Origin: Mucilaginibacter sp. L3T2-6 | GTDB taxonomy: Bacteria > Bacteroidota > Bacteroidia > Sphingobacteriales > Sphingobacteriaceae | NCBI RefSeq assembly: GCF_030519355.1 | Contig: NZ_JAUMKC010000003.1 | Location: forward strand, 1-64,000 | Direction: 5' to 3' | Length of the DNA stretch: 64,000 nt | The notes under the pieces: model-generated | What the model saw: only the letters and a program-made list of their open reading frames with translations | What the model was told of the DNA's origin: nothing | Databases searched by the model: none | Shown here: piece by piece, positions 54,105 through 63,639 of the stretch | How the letters are laid out: every line of letters starts with the position of its first letter | Position numbering within the stretch: the first letter of the stretch is position 1 | Position numbers and translations under genes: made by a program

Positions 54105-54311
54105 AACCCGCTGAAAACCGAATCGCTTTCCGCCGGAGAAGTTTGCCCCAATTTGGCAATCCGGCCGGCCAGCGCATCTTTGACAGATGTTACAGCATTA
54201 TGTACATCTGCTAAATGCGCGAGACTGGTTTCTTTCATTTGGTTTTAAATTAAAAAGGTTAGCTCATTTTTTTAACCATCGTCGTCCTTTCTCAGGAAAA
54301 AGCTACCGTGC
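54105..54311. other. Junction between permease relic and rteC relic
   Basis: Contains a short minus-strand frame (to 54238, MKETSLAHLADVHNAVTSVKD..) that I cannot assign. It does not extend the permease. Probably the site where two unrelated relics were joined. Confidence 0.35.
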
Positions 54312-55091
54312 TCTTGCTGCAAATTATTAAAAAAGTGGAAACAGCTTCGTTAAACTGAGTTGCTGGTCTTCAAAAAACAGGCAATCGATATAAAAGCCTG
54401 ATCGACCTGTCCGATGCGGTAAAGTCGGGCTGCCGTCAAAATTATTGCTATCATCGGCATAATACGTTTCCAGCAAACCCCAGGGATTGGGATCCGGGAA
54501 TACCTGGAACTGGGCTCCGCCAAATTTAAACTACTTCCCAAATTCAGCTTCCTTTATCAATACTTTCAGTTGGATTCAACCGACATGGATGCTGTCTTCT
54601 TTGTACGCGGCGCACATCCGAAAGACGTATTAGTGCCGGATGTGCCTGATCTTGACCCGGAGTTTTCGACGGCGTGTGACCACGCCTGGGCCAGGTTTAT
54701 GGCTAATGACCGATTGCAGGAGTGGATACTGGCGGAAATGCGTGGATTGGAAGGCGGTGGTTTGCTGAAGTATTGCTGCCGGGTTAGAAGGTGAGGCCGG
54801 AAACCTTGTTTCGGCTGGCAATGGATTTGACAATGTTCTGCGCTGGACAGGCGATACGATTAACCTGGCTGAATTGGCTTATGGTATCTGGCTGACCGGG
54901 CAAATCAATAATGGACAGATTTCGGTTACAGAGATTTTAGAATGCCTGGAGCGGGTGTTTCGCGTTCGGCTCGGTAAACCGCACCGGCGATGGCAGAGTA
55001 TAGCGGCAAGGAAGCCATTGGGGTATGCGAAGTATATGGATGAGAGAAGGTGGCGATTGAGAGGAGGGTGGAGGATGAGTTGGGGAGGTAA
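54312..55091 (+). pseudogene. rteC: rteC relic with frameshifts
   Basis: RteC regulates excision and transfer of CTnDOT-type elements. Clear pieces are KFKLLPKFSFLYQYFQLDSTD, DPEFSTACDHAWARFM with DRLQEWILAEMRGLE, and LRWTGDTINLAELAYGIWLTG then LECLERVFRVRLGKPHRRW and AARKPLGYAKYMDE. The frame breaks near 54780 and again near 55045; in the shifted frame ..AIERRVEDELGR ends at the TAA 55089-55091. The N-terminal part (RYKSLIDLSDAVKSG) carries a stop and lacks the usual EIxFFK stretch. It is a dead copy of a conjugative-element regulator. Confidence 0.8.
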
Positions 55092-55309
55092 TATACAATT
55101 TCACTAGCGATATTACCCATGGTAAAAACGCTGTAAAACCAATAGGAATGTGAATTTTTATACTATGTTAAAAATATTATGGCGCAAACTTGCATGATTT
55201 AAATATTATTTTTAACATTGCATAACTCCCTAAAAACCAAAGCCTTGTCGATAATCTAATAACTTAATATTTAGCTATAGATCGCCGAAAGGTCTTTAAT
55301 CGATTTGAT

Positions 55310-58300
55310 ATGAAGACATTTATCGCTATTCTATTTGTTCTATTCACTGCGACCGTTTCAAACGCTCAAATTGTCGGTGGCTATTTCCCTTCTTACAGGG
55401 CTGATAGTGTTGATAGAATTCAATATAACAAGCTAACCGACATTTGGTATGCCATATTTTTTAGTCAAAAACCAGGTCAAATTTGGGTTGATCATTCAGG
55501 CAATATAAAAACTGTTAGTGATGTCGCCTTTAAAAAGCTGCTTGGTCATTGCAAAGCCAACAATGTACGGTTACACCTTACTATTGTCGATAATCCACCT
55601 AAGGATTCAATTAATCGCTTTCCGGCAGTTGCCCATGATGACACCAAACGGAGTAGTTTTGTCCGACAATGTGTGAATTTTTGTATCGATAATGGTTTAG
55701 CTGGTGTAGATATCGATTGGGAAACGCCTACACCTGGGCAGAAAGATGATTTTGAGAAACTATTGAGCGATCTACGCAACCAATTGGATAATCGAGGAGC
55801 AAGTATAGGACGAAGTTTTAAGTTAAGTATCGCTGCAAATGATTACCATTCGAATACCGGTATCAAGCCGACTGCTCTCCCGTATCTTGATTATTTACAC
55901 GTAATGGCTTATGACGGGGGTGGGGGAAGTGCACATTCGCCATTTCAATTAGCTCAAACCGAAATGACAGATTGGGCGAATGCAGGATGTCCTTACAGCA
56001 AAATGATTTTAGGTTTACCGTTTTACGGAAAGAATGATGCTGGTTTAACTCAAAGATACGGGGACCTCAATCCGGGTGTTGGCACGCCAAGCACCTTCGA
56101 GGGATATTACGTCGCAGGGTATTTTTATAATGGGAAAACGCTAATTGGAGAAAAAGTCGATTATGAGGTCGGAAAAGGCGCTGCGGGAGTTTTTTCATGG
56201 GAATTAAGTCAAGATCGCCTGGGTAACGATCCATATTCGTTGTTAGGCGCTATGTACAACGCGATGAACTCAAAAAGCACCTGCGTTGACGGCAATGAAC
56301 CTAATAATGATACGCGCAGCGCCACAAATTTTTTATCTAACCCCCTAAATCAAAATAATGTCACTGAAAGCGTAGACGGGATTATCCCCGACCCGAACGA
56401 TCAGGACTGGTATAAGATACCGGTTGACGGAAAGGGTACCCTAACGTTGTCGCTGACCAACTTTCCGGCCGACTATGACTTGGAACTATATCCTTACAGC
56501 GGCTTATCCGGAGGAACGATAGGAAAATCTTATAATACTGGCACTGCCAGCGAATTATTGACATATTCCTACGATTCCCCTCAATCAACGATGCTTTATG
56601 CAAAAGTATATCCGAAAAATCCCTCTCAATACAACGCCTGCGGAAAGTATCATTTAACATTAAATTGGACCTCGAGTACAGGTACGACCTGTGCTACTCC
56701 ACAGCCGCCTACGGCCGCCTTCGGATCCGATATTTGCGGCGCGCCGACATTAGCTTCGTCAAATTTATTCCTTTCATTCTCGTCGGGTGGCGGAAGCAGT
56801 TTTAGAGCCCAGATTAGTAAATATCCTTATGGGGCATCAAATATTGTTTACACTTCTCCTTGTCAGCCCACTACATCACCGTTTACGCCAACGGGTTTAA
56901 CCGCTGGCATGTTGTACCGTTGGAATATGTATGCTTACGGCGCCACGGATTGTACCTCTTGCCAAAGTAATGTTTCCAACACAAAATACTTCGGTATCGC
57001 GCCGTTAATCAGTTCAGCTACTACACAATTACAAGCTGGCAGCAGCATAACACTGACCACCCAAGCCCAATCGCCTGGGTCTGGAGCAAGCATCAATTAT
57101 CGTTGGCTTAAAGATGGCGCACCGTTTCAGCAAGGTGCAAACCTGACATCGGTCACGGTAAACACGCCGGGCAATTATACATTGATCATTGATTATTCCG
57201 GCTTCGCAGATTGCAGCGGAACCACCTCCACCGGAAGCAGTAACAGCATTAACATCACCGCTGGAAGTTCTTGCAGTCAATCGGTGGCACCCACCTCGGT
57301 ATCTCAAACGACGTCGAATGGCACCACCACATTAACAGCTGTAGGAGGCTCATTAGGCAATAATGCCGCCTGGAAATGGTACTCCGGTAATTGCGGCGGC
57401 ACCTACCTCGGCGCAGGCACGGTATTGACTGTTAATCCTGCGGTTACAACTGACTATTTCGTGCGCGCTGAAAATGACTGCAATATTACTGATTGCGCCA
57501 AAACTACGGTCACTGTCGGAGCATGCACACCTTCAACAGCGCCCACGGACATTACACAATCTACTACGAACACGGTGGACGGCCCGGCTATTCTGTTAAC
57601 GGTTAACGGCAGCACACTCGGTACAAATGCGACCTGGAGATGGTATGTTGATGGCTGCGGCAAAAATCTGATAGCCTCCGGTCACGTCAACAATATCTAT
57701 GTTACCCCTACAGCGCGCACGACCTATTATGTTCGCGCAGAAGGCGATTGCAATATTACAGATTGCGCAAGCATAACAGTCGATCCAGTGGGTGGCTGTG
57801 TACCATCTGTTGGAGCAACTTCCATATCACAACAAACGACAGATACGCCAAATGGGCCGCAAACCTTACTGACCTTGAATGATGGCTCACTCGGCACCAA
57901 TGCAACATGGCGTTGGTATACAGAAAGCTGCGGCGGAACGATCTTCGCTTCCGGCCACGCCAATAGCATCATCGTAACGCCAAATTCAACGACTACTTAC
58001 TATGTCCGGGCTGAGGGCGATTGCAATACCACAGGATGTGCTTCGATAACCGTGAATAATTGCACGATGTCTACTTTGCCAACCTCGTTGGTGCTATCTT
58101 CGAATAACATCTTGCCTGGCGCCCAGGTACAAATTACCGAAGTCGGAGGCTTTTTAGGTTCAGGAGCTTCCTGGTTATTAACTCGTGATGCCTGTGACGG
58201 ACCGACCGCATCGTCGGGAAGGGGAAGCGTGTTTACGTTAAACCCCACAAAAACTACAACCTACTATTTACGAGGAGTCGGAATATGTGGCCTTACCGAT

Positions 58301-59758
58301 TGTATGAGTGTCACTGTAAACGTTGTAGAACCTCCTACAATTACTTCTGTAACCCCACTCACTGGCGGCAAAGGCGCTACAATCACAATTTATGGAAGCC
58401 AATTTATAGATGTCAGCGATGTGACCATTGGAGGGACACAGGTACAAAGCTTCACTGTTGTTGACCCTAACACCATCATGGCGGTCGTTGGTGCCGGCGC
58501 AAGCGGCGATGTCGCCGTGACCACTCCAGGCGGGACTGTAAACTACGCAGGTTTTACTTTTCTCCCTGCACCGGCCATTACAGCTGTCTCTCCGTTAAGT
58601 GGAAAAGATGGCACAGTCGTTAAAATTACCGGTACAAATTTTCAGAATATGCAAAGCGTCACATTTGGCGGTAAAGCGGCTGGTAGTTACACACTTGTAA
58701 GTTCTGAAGAAATCGATGCTACGGTCTCGGGAGGTTCGTCAGGCGATATTCTCGTCAAAACTGACGGGGGCCAGGCAAGCTTTTCAGGTTTTGTTTACTA
58801 TCCTAAACCACAAATCACAGCGGCCGATCCCCTGGTCGTTATGAAAGATGGGATTGTTACTATAACTGGAAAGAATTTAAGCGGAACCTCAGCTGTTTCT
58901 TTTGGAGGAACACCGGCTGCTAGTTTCACAGTGAATTCGGCTACATCCGTAAGCGCGACCGTTGGCGATGGGACGAGTGGAAACATTTTTTTAACGACGA
59001 AAGGAGGGACGGCCACCTTCTCCGGTTTTAGCTTTGTATTTAGTTTACCGGCAGATAATTTCAACCTTTCGGTCCAATCCGTCAGCTGCAGCGGAAACAG
59101 CGATGGTGCGATCAATGTCGAGGCTAAAACAGCGATGAAATATTCAGCTGCACTCTCCGGACCTAACGGCTCCAATAATATCCCATTCGTTCAAACCTTG
59201 TCCATCAATAACCTGCCTGCAGGTGATTACCACCTATGTATAACCATTAGTGGTCAAAGCAATTACCAGCAATGCTACGATCTGACTGTCGGTCAGCCGC
59301 AACCGCTTTCCGTGTTGGCTTCGGCCAATCCGAATACAAGGGTTGTAAACCTTGATCTTTCCGGTGGAGGAACTTATTATATACAGTTGAATGGAAACAT
59401 GACGGCGACAACCAATTCCCGCGTTTCACTTCGATTAGCAAGCGGTAATAATGAAGTTGTAGTCACGACCGACAAACCATGCCAGGGCGCATTCAAGAAA
59501 ACATTTCAGATCAACCCAGACATTACCCCGTACCCAGTACCGTTTCAAGATGTTTTGCACCTGAATCTCGGCGGACGGCAGCCCAAGAAAGTTTCGATAA
59601 AGATTACCGAATTGATGGGAAAGGATGTTTTAAAACAAGATTTTCGGCAACCGTCTAATGTGATCCAATTGGATGTCAAAACGCTCGCCAATGGATTTTA
59701 TATTCTTCAGGCCGACCTTGACGGTAAAGAATTCACCTACAAAATCGAGAAAAGATGA
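55310..59758 (+). CDS. Secreted GH18 chitinase with Ig, IPT and T9SS domains
   Basis: A 1482-aa protein. Signal peptide (~1-19). The GH18 domain (~20-315) has the catalytic DxDxE motif Asp134-Asp136-Glu138 in GVDIDWETP, so it should cut chitin or related N-acetylglucosamine polymers. A pre-peptidase-like beta domain is at ~330-450. From ~650 there are four related ~85-aa Ig-like repeats, each ending near TTYYVRAEGDCN. Three IPT/TIG domains lie at ~1010-1250. A SprB-like segment and the type IX sorting domain (~1405-1482, YPVPFQDVLHL .. NGFYILQ) end it. It should be secreted by T9SS and anchored or released at the surface. It overlaps the next gene by 4 bases. Confidence 0.93.
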   Translation: MKTFIAILFVLFTATVSNAQIVGGYFPSYRADSVDRIQYNKLTDIWYAIFFSQKPGQIWVDHSGNIKTVSDVAFKKLLGHCKANNVRLHLTIVDNPPKDSINRFPAVAHDDTKRSSFVRQCVNFCIDNGLAGVDIDWETPTPGQKDDFEKLLSDLRNQLDNRGASIGRSFKLSIAANDYHSNTGIKPTALPYLDYLHVMAYDGGGGSAHSPFQLAQTEMTDWANAGCPYSKMILGLPFYGKNDAGLTQRYGDLNPGVGTPSTFEGYYVAGYFYNGKTLIGEKVDYEVGKGAAGVFSWELSQDRLGNDPYSLLGAMYNAMNSKSTCVDGNEPNNDTRSATNFLSNPLNQNNVTESVDGIIPDPNDQDWYKIPVDGKGTLTLSLTNFPADYDLELYPYSGLSGGTIGKSYNTGTASELLTYSYDSPQSTMLYAKVYPKNPSQYNACGKYHLTLNWTSSTGTTCATPQPPTAAFGSDICGAPTLASSNLFLSFSSGGGSSFRAQISKYPYGASNIVYTSPCQPTTSPFTPTGLTAGMLYRWNMYAYGATDCTSCQSNVSNTKYFGIAPLISSATTQLQAGSSITLTTQAQSPGSGASINYRWLKDGAPFQQGANLTSVTVNTPGNYTLIIDYSGFADCSGTTSTGSSNSINITAGSSCSQSVAPTSVSQTTSNGTTTLTAVGGSLGNNAAWKWYSGNCGGTYLGAGTVLTVNPAVTTDYFVRAENDCNITDCAKTTVTVGACTPSTAPTDITQSTTNTVDGPAILLTVNGSTLGTNATWRWYVDGCGKNLIASGHVNNIYVTPTARTTYYVRAEGDCNITDCASITVDPVGGCVPSVGATSISQQTTDTPNGPQTLLTLNDGSLGTNATWRWYTESCGGTIFASGHANSIIVTPNSTTTYYVRAEGDCNTTGCASITVNNCTMSTLPTSLVLSSNNILPGAQVQITEVGGFLGSGASWLLTRDACDGPTASSGRGSVFTLNPTKTTTYYLRGVGICGLTDCMSVTVNVVEPPTITSVTPLTGGKGATITIYGSQFIDVSDVTIGGTQVQSFTVVDPNTIMAVVGAGASGDVAVTTPGGTVNYAGFTFLPAPAITAVSPLSGKDGTVVKITGTNFQNMQSVTFGGKAAGSYTLVSSEEIDATVSGGSSGDILVKTDGGQASFSGFVYYPKPQITAADPLVVMKDGIVTITGKNLSGTSAVSFGGTPAASFTVNSATSVSATVGDGTSGNIFLTTKGGTATFSGFSFVFSLPADNFNLSVQSVSCSGNSDGAINVEAKTAMKYSAALSGPNGSNNIPFVQTLSINNLPAGDYHLCITISGQSNYQQCYDLTVGQPQPLSVLASANPNTRVVNLDLSGGGTYYIQLNGNMTATTNSRVSLRLASGNNEVVVTTDKPCQGAFKKTFQINPDITPYPVPFQDVLHLNLGGRQPKKVSIKITELMGKDVLKQDFRQPSNVIQLDVKTLANGFYILQADLDGKEFTYKIEKR

Positions 59759-60444
59759 AAAATATAATCTTTGGAATTATGCTAATTCTTTGTTTAGCCG
59801 CGTGCTCAAAACACAATAATCCTACGCCACCAGCCGCGCCGGGAAAGGCCACCCTGCTTTTTCCGGCAACTGATGCAGTATGCACTATTGGCACAGTCAA
59901 ATCAGCCACAGTAAGTGAAATCCAATTACAGTGGAGCGGGGACGCAAATACCAACAGTTACGAAGTGCACATAAAAAATCTATACACCCACGCAGATTCA
60001 GTAGCGCAAGCTAACAATTCACCGCTTAATGTACTGTTAAAAAGATCGACTCCCTATTCATGGTATGTTATTTCCAAATCATCGAAATCGTCATCTACGG
60101 CACAAAGCGATACCTGGAAATTCTACACTTCCGGCCCAGGCGCAATAGTGTACGCACCCTTTCCGGCTGAGTTGATTGCGCCGAAGTTTGGCGCGACCGT
60201 ATCTGCAACATCGGTTATGTTACAATGGAAAGGGAGTGATGTACAGGCAGATGCCTCATTAATGTACGATGTTTATTTCGGCACTGACAAAACTCCCACT
60301 CAAATTATCATGGCAAACACTTCAGCTACCAGTTCCTTTAGTGTAACCGTCACTGCCGGACAGACTTATTACTGGAAAGTAGTTACGAAGGATTCTTTTA
60401 AAAATAGTTCGGAAAGTGGGGTTTATCAGTTTAGTGTGAAATAG
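59755..60444 (+). CDS. Lipoprotein with fibronectin-III-like repeats (229 aa)
   Basis: A lipobox (LCLAACSK) near residue 20 marks an outer-membrane lipoprotein. Two FN3-like beta-sandwich domains follow (VSEIQLQWSGDANTNSYEVHI; TSVMLQWKGSDVQADASLMYDVYF). The start overlaps the chitinase stop as ATGA, so the two are translated together. It may help hold the chitinase or bind polysaccharide. No enzymatic motif is present. Confidence 0.85.
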   Translation: MKNIIFGIMLILCLAACSKHNNPTPPAAPGKATLLFPATDAVCTIGTVKSATVSEIQLQWSGDANTNSYEVHIKNLYTHADSVAQANNSPLNVLLKRSTPYSWYVISKSSKSSSTAQSDTWKFYTSGPGAIVYAPFPAELIAPKFGATVSATSVMLQWKGSDVQADASLMYDVYFGTDKTPTQIIMANTSATSSFSVTVTAGQTYYWKVVTKDSFKNSSESGVYQFSVK

Positions 60445-60839
60445 GTAATTACTCCTAAAAATTTTATTAATAATTCTTTACTGTAAATATTTGAAAGTCA
60501 ACTTTAGGTCTCCCAATGCTCCAATCTTGATAACACTCAATTAAGCGCATTGTCGCCCTATTTTATGGCATAGTCTTATTCAACTGAAAAATCAGATAAT
60601 GAATTTTGGTCAGCCCCTTATCTTACCTGCTTTTACAAGGGTTATAAAACAATTCCAACCAGTTCGTCATAACTCAACACAAATTTCTGATTCAAGCAAT
60701 CCTCTGAAGCGGTAACGTATATCCGCCACCAAACGAACTAAAGAAGCTCAATTACATCAGACTACATCCTTCAGCCGCCAAGTAAGTTCCAATGCTTCCT
60801 GCCATCCTGAGTTGATGAATAAATCGGGGATCACCCATT
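60445..60839. other. Intergenic stretch, nothing supportable
   Basis: About 395 A+T-rich bases after the lipoprotein gene. No ORF, RNA gene or clear repeat is seen. Confidence 0.5.
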
Positions 60840-61027
60840 ATGAAAATAGTATGCCTATACATCCGAGTCAGCACGGACGAACAAATAAGAAAAGGTTACT
60901 CTTCGCTAGAACAAGAAGACAGATTCTTACAATACGTCATTACGACGGCATAGAAGTAAAGACATATCTAGAAAAGATCATTCAGCGGAGATATTCAACA
61001 AGAACCGCCCTTCATAAACCTGCTGCA
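60840..61027 (+). pseudogene. Serine recombinase N-terminal relic
   Basis: ATG at 60840 opens a frame MKIVCLYIRVSTDEQIRKGY then SSLEQEDRFLQY, the resolvase start with the catalytic Ser, and stops after 36 codons. In other frames the next conserved pieces follow: IEVKTYLEKDHSAEIFN and NLLQ, matching the DHSAKTFxRPxFxxLL stretch. At least two frameshifts are present, and the rest of the gene is gone. It is a different subfamily from the intact recombinase at 14.9 kb. Confidence 0.75.
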
Positions 61028-61128
61028 AATACAAATTCGCCTGTGCTATCTTTTCTAACCCTTCAACCGGCGTCGCCTGGCGATCGCGTACAGCTAACTG
61101 ACTTTCTTTTGAAGATCCATAACTGATT

Positions 61129-63639
61129 TCAAAGTAACTGTAATTGTACCTGGTCGAAATAAGAAAGCTGCCCCTTAATGTTCTCCAGCTTGCGCTTTAG
61201 CGCTGGAATATCGTCCGGATCACCCAGGTTATATTTCTCATCGATCGTAATAGCCGTCTCGCGCGGAATGTTCAAGTCGATCAGCCGCCGGATCATCGGC
61301 TGATACGCTCCTTGCTCAATAAATCGGAGGAACATCTGGCCTGGCGCGCGCATATCATATAGCGGCTTCAGCAGCATAGGCAAACCGAACGAAATCGTAT
61401 TTTGAAGCAGAATGATCGTCCGCTCGATCTTATCATTCGTATCGTAATATTCGGCACCCAGGATTCGTTTCAGGGATTGTCCTTTGAGCCAGCTTTCCGC
61501 ATTGATGCAGGCACTCAGCAACGGATCACCGCTCTCGGTTTCCTGTATGCCGAACAAGCGATTATAATAGACCGGGAAATGTTGCTTGAGTTCCAACAAA
61601 ATGTTTTTCAGCTTGAAGGCGATCTGCAGTTCGGCTGCGCTGGTTGGAATCAGCCAGTTCTTCGACAATTGCCAAAGACGGTTCTGGTCCACCGGGTCCC
61701 AGTACCTGTTAGCTAGGCAAACCTCCCGGCTGACCTCCAATTTATTCAGTACTTCCTGCTCTGCCTGGATCTGTTCCGGCGAGAGTTCGATACCCACCTC
61801 TTTCAGCCTTAGCCCCGCATACGAACCATACTTCAGGATAGATTGGCGAACATAGGTTAGCAGGTAACTATAATCGCTATTCGCCGGTGTTTGCCCCGTG
61901 CCCTTCGTCAGGGCATCCATGATATTTTGCTTGTTACCTTCGAAAGCTTCCTTATAACCCACAGTGATATTCTTTTCTGTGTTCTCGAAAAGAGAAGTTT
62001 GCCGGTCATCCACATCCTGAAAACTATCCTCGTCCATAACATAGGTGCGCCCGATAAAGTCTTTCAGCAGACGCCCCGCCCGGCCTCGAAGGTTGGCCGT
62101 CTCATAACTGGTCAGCTTCGGTTGGTTACCATTTACCTTTGTAAGCGACAGGTTTGGGTTGCGGATAATGATATTCTTCACCGGCAGGTTCACGCCTTGT
62201 AGCAAGGTCGTCGTGCAGACGATGTTCCGGATATGCTGCCTGCGGATACCGTCCTCCACAGCGTTGCGCACATGATGCGGCAATTTGCCGTTATGATAGG
62301 CGATCCCACCCAGAACCGTATGGCTCAACGCAAAATCCTCGTGCACGGTATCGCTCAAATAGTCTGATAATTCCCTTAGATAAGGGTTGTTCCCGCTTTC
62401 GGCAGATGAGCGCAACTCCTTGGCCATCTTGCGTGAGGCCGGGGCCGTAGGCGAGAAAATGATATTACTTTCCTGGGCGTCGAAACAAGACATGAAAGCA
62501 TTGAAGAAGCCCATATATTTTTCTGTGTAGCGCGATTGTCCGTAACCTTCCAGCATCTGCTGGTTCTCGATCTTCAGGCTCAAAGGTTCGCTGTTCAGGT
62601 CACAATATAATTTAAATCTGTGCTCCCTGTTACTTACTTTTTTCAGCGCGTAAGTCAAGTTCACTACCGGCGAGTTTCTGGTCGAGGCCCCGTATCCATC
62701 GATGCCGAAAATATCTTTTCCCAACCGGGCAATATTGGTCACCCTGGGGCCCGAGATGATCACTTTATCGATCGCCAGCGCGTTCCTAACCTCCGTCATC
62801 AGGTCGAACAGAATCTTTGCCCGCTGGTCATCCGCGTCCGCTACTCGCTCCACATTCTGGATCTCATCCACGACCAGCAGCCGCAGGTGACCAAACGGTT
62901 TATCCGCCTGGCTGAACGCCGCGATCGCCTTTTCCTGCGTCAATACATAGATCGTTTCAGCGGTAAAACGCTGCGGGTTATAATTCGTCTCAACTGTCAT
63001 CCCCAGCTGGAATAGCGCCAGTTGCTGCTTGATATCCGTCGCCACTTGTGCCACCAAACTCAAAGTCGGCACGATATAGAACATTGTCCCTTTCTTTTCC
63101 AGCAGCAGCGACATCATCTTGATCAGGATAATATAGGATTTGCCTGCGGAGGTTGGTGCAGAGATACCCACCATGACCCTTTCCGAGATCGCGTCCCAAA
63201 CCTCTTTCTGGAAACTGGTTATCAGGAACCTGCGCCCAGCGATTCGGATCTCGTAATTCAGCTGCCCCAGCGAGATCGCGAACTGGTTCAGTAAACTACA
63301 GTTCCCCTCAAAAGCCCTGGCCTCACTATAACCCGCGTCCAGCATCGTCGCCGTCGGCGCGAAACCCCGCCGGGTCAGGAACAAGATCAGGTAATGCTGC
63401 AAACCCGACCATTGCGGTTTGGCATAGGTCCACAATAACGCCGAGATCACTACTAAGTAACGGTCGGTATCATCCGTCTTCGCCAGCGAGAGCTCATCCA
63501 GCACCGCGATCGCCTCAACGATAAAATCCCGGTTCAACTCATAAGTATACGCCGGGATGAATTTGAACTTCAGAGCATTTGAGCGCAGATCGATCTTCAG
63601 CAACTCGTTCAATACCGCTTTGGATTGCTTCATCTCCAT
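61129..63639 (-). CDS. Ski2-like DEAD/DEAH helicase, Hachiman HamB-like
   Basis: About 836 aa from the ATG at 63639, which overlaps the preceding stop as TAATG (frame open to 63690). Walker A GISAPTSAGKSYI (Lys167), Walker B VVDEIQN, motif III ISGPRV, IIFSPTAPASRKM (IV), YHNGKLPHHVRNAVEDG and TTLLQGVNLPV, then NLRGRAGRL (VI). These are the motifs of superfamily 2 Ski2-like helicases used in anti-phage systems such as Hachiman (HamB) and AbpB. The tight coupling to an upstream small protein supports that reading. Confidence 0.8.
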   Translation of the reverse strand: MEMKQSKAVLNELLKIDLRSNALKFKFIPAYTYELNRDFIVEAIAVLDELSLAKTDDTDRYLVVISALLWTYAKPQWSGLQHYLILFLTRRGFAPTATMLDAGYSEARAFEGNCSLLNQFAISLGQLNYEIRIAGRRFLITSFQKEVWDAISERVMVGISAPTSAGKSYIILIKMMSLLLEKKGTMFYIVPTLSLVAQVATDIKQQLALFQLGMTVETNYNPQRFTAETIYVLTQEKAIAAFSQADKPFGHLRLLVVDEIQNVERVADADDQRAKILFDLMTEVRNALAIDKVIISGPRVTNIARLGKDIFGIDGYGASTRNSPVVNLTYALKKVSNREHRFKLYCDLNSEPLSLKIENQQMLEGYGQSRYTEKYMGFFNAFMSCFDAQESNIIFSPTAPASRKMAKELRSSAESGNNPYLRELSDYLSDTVHEDFALSHTVLGGIAYHNGKLPHHVRNAVEDGIRRQHIRNIVCTTTLLQGVNLPVKNIIIRNPNLSLTKVNGNQPKLTSYETANLRGRAGRLLKDFIGRTYVMDEDSFQDVDDRQTSLFENTEKNITVGYKEAFEGNKQNIMDALTKGTGQTPANSDYSYLLTYVRQSILKYGSYAGLRLKEVGIELSPEQIQAEQEVLNKLEVSREVCLANRYWDPVDQNRLWQLSKNWLIPTSAAELQIAFKLKNILLELKQHFPVYYNRLFGIQETESGDPLLSACINAESWLKGQSLKRILGAEYYDTNDKIERTIILLQNTISFGLPMLLKPLYDMRAPGQMFLRFIEQGAYQPMIRRLIDLNIPRETAITIDEKYNLGDPDDIPALKRKLENIKGQLSYFDQVQLQLL

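Noticed and set aside
60984..61138. Minus-strand frame continuing past the helicase stop (..LAVRDRQATPVEGLEKIAQ..)
   Set aside because: No start codon, and it overlaps recombinase relic pieces on the other strand; cannot be supported as a gene.
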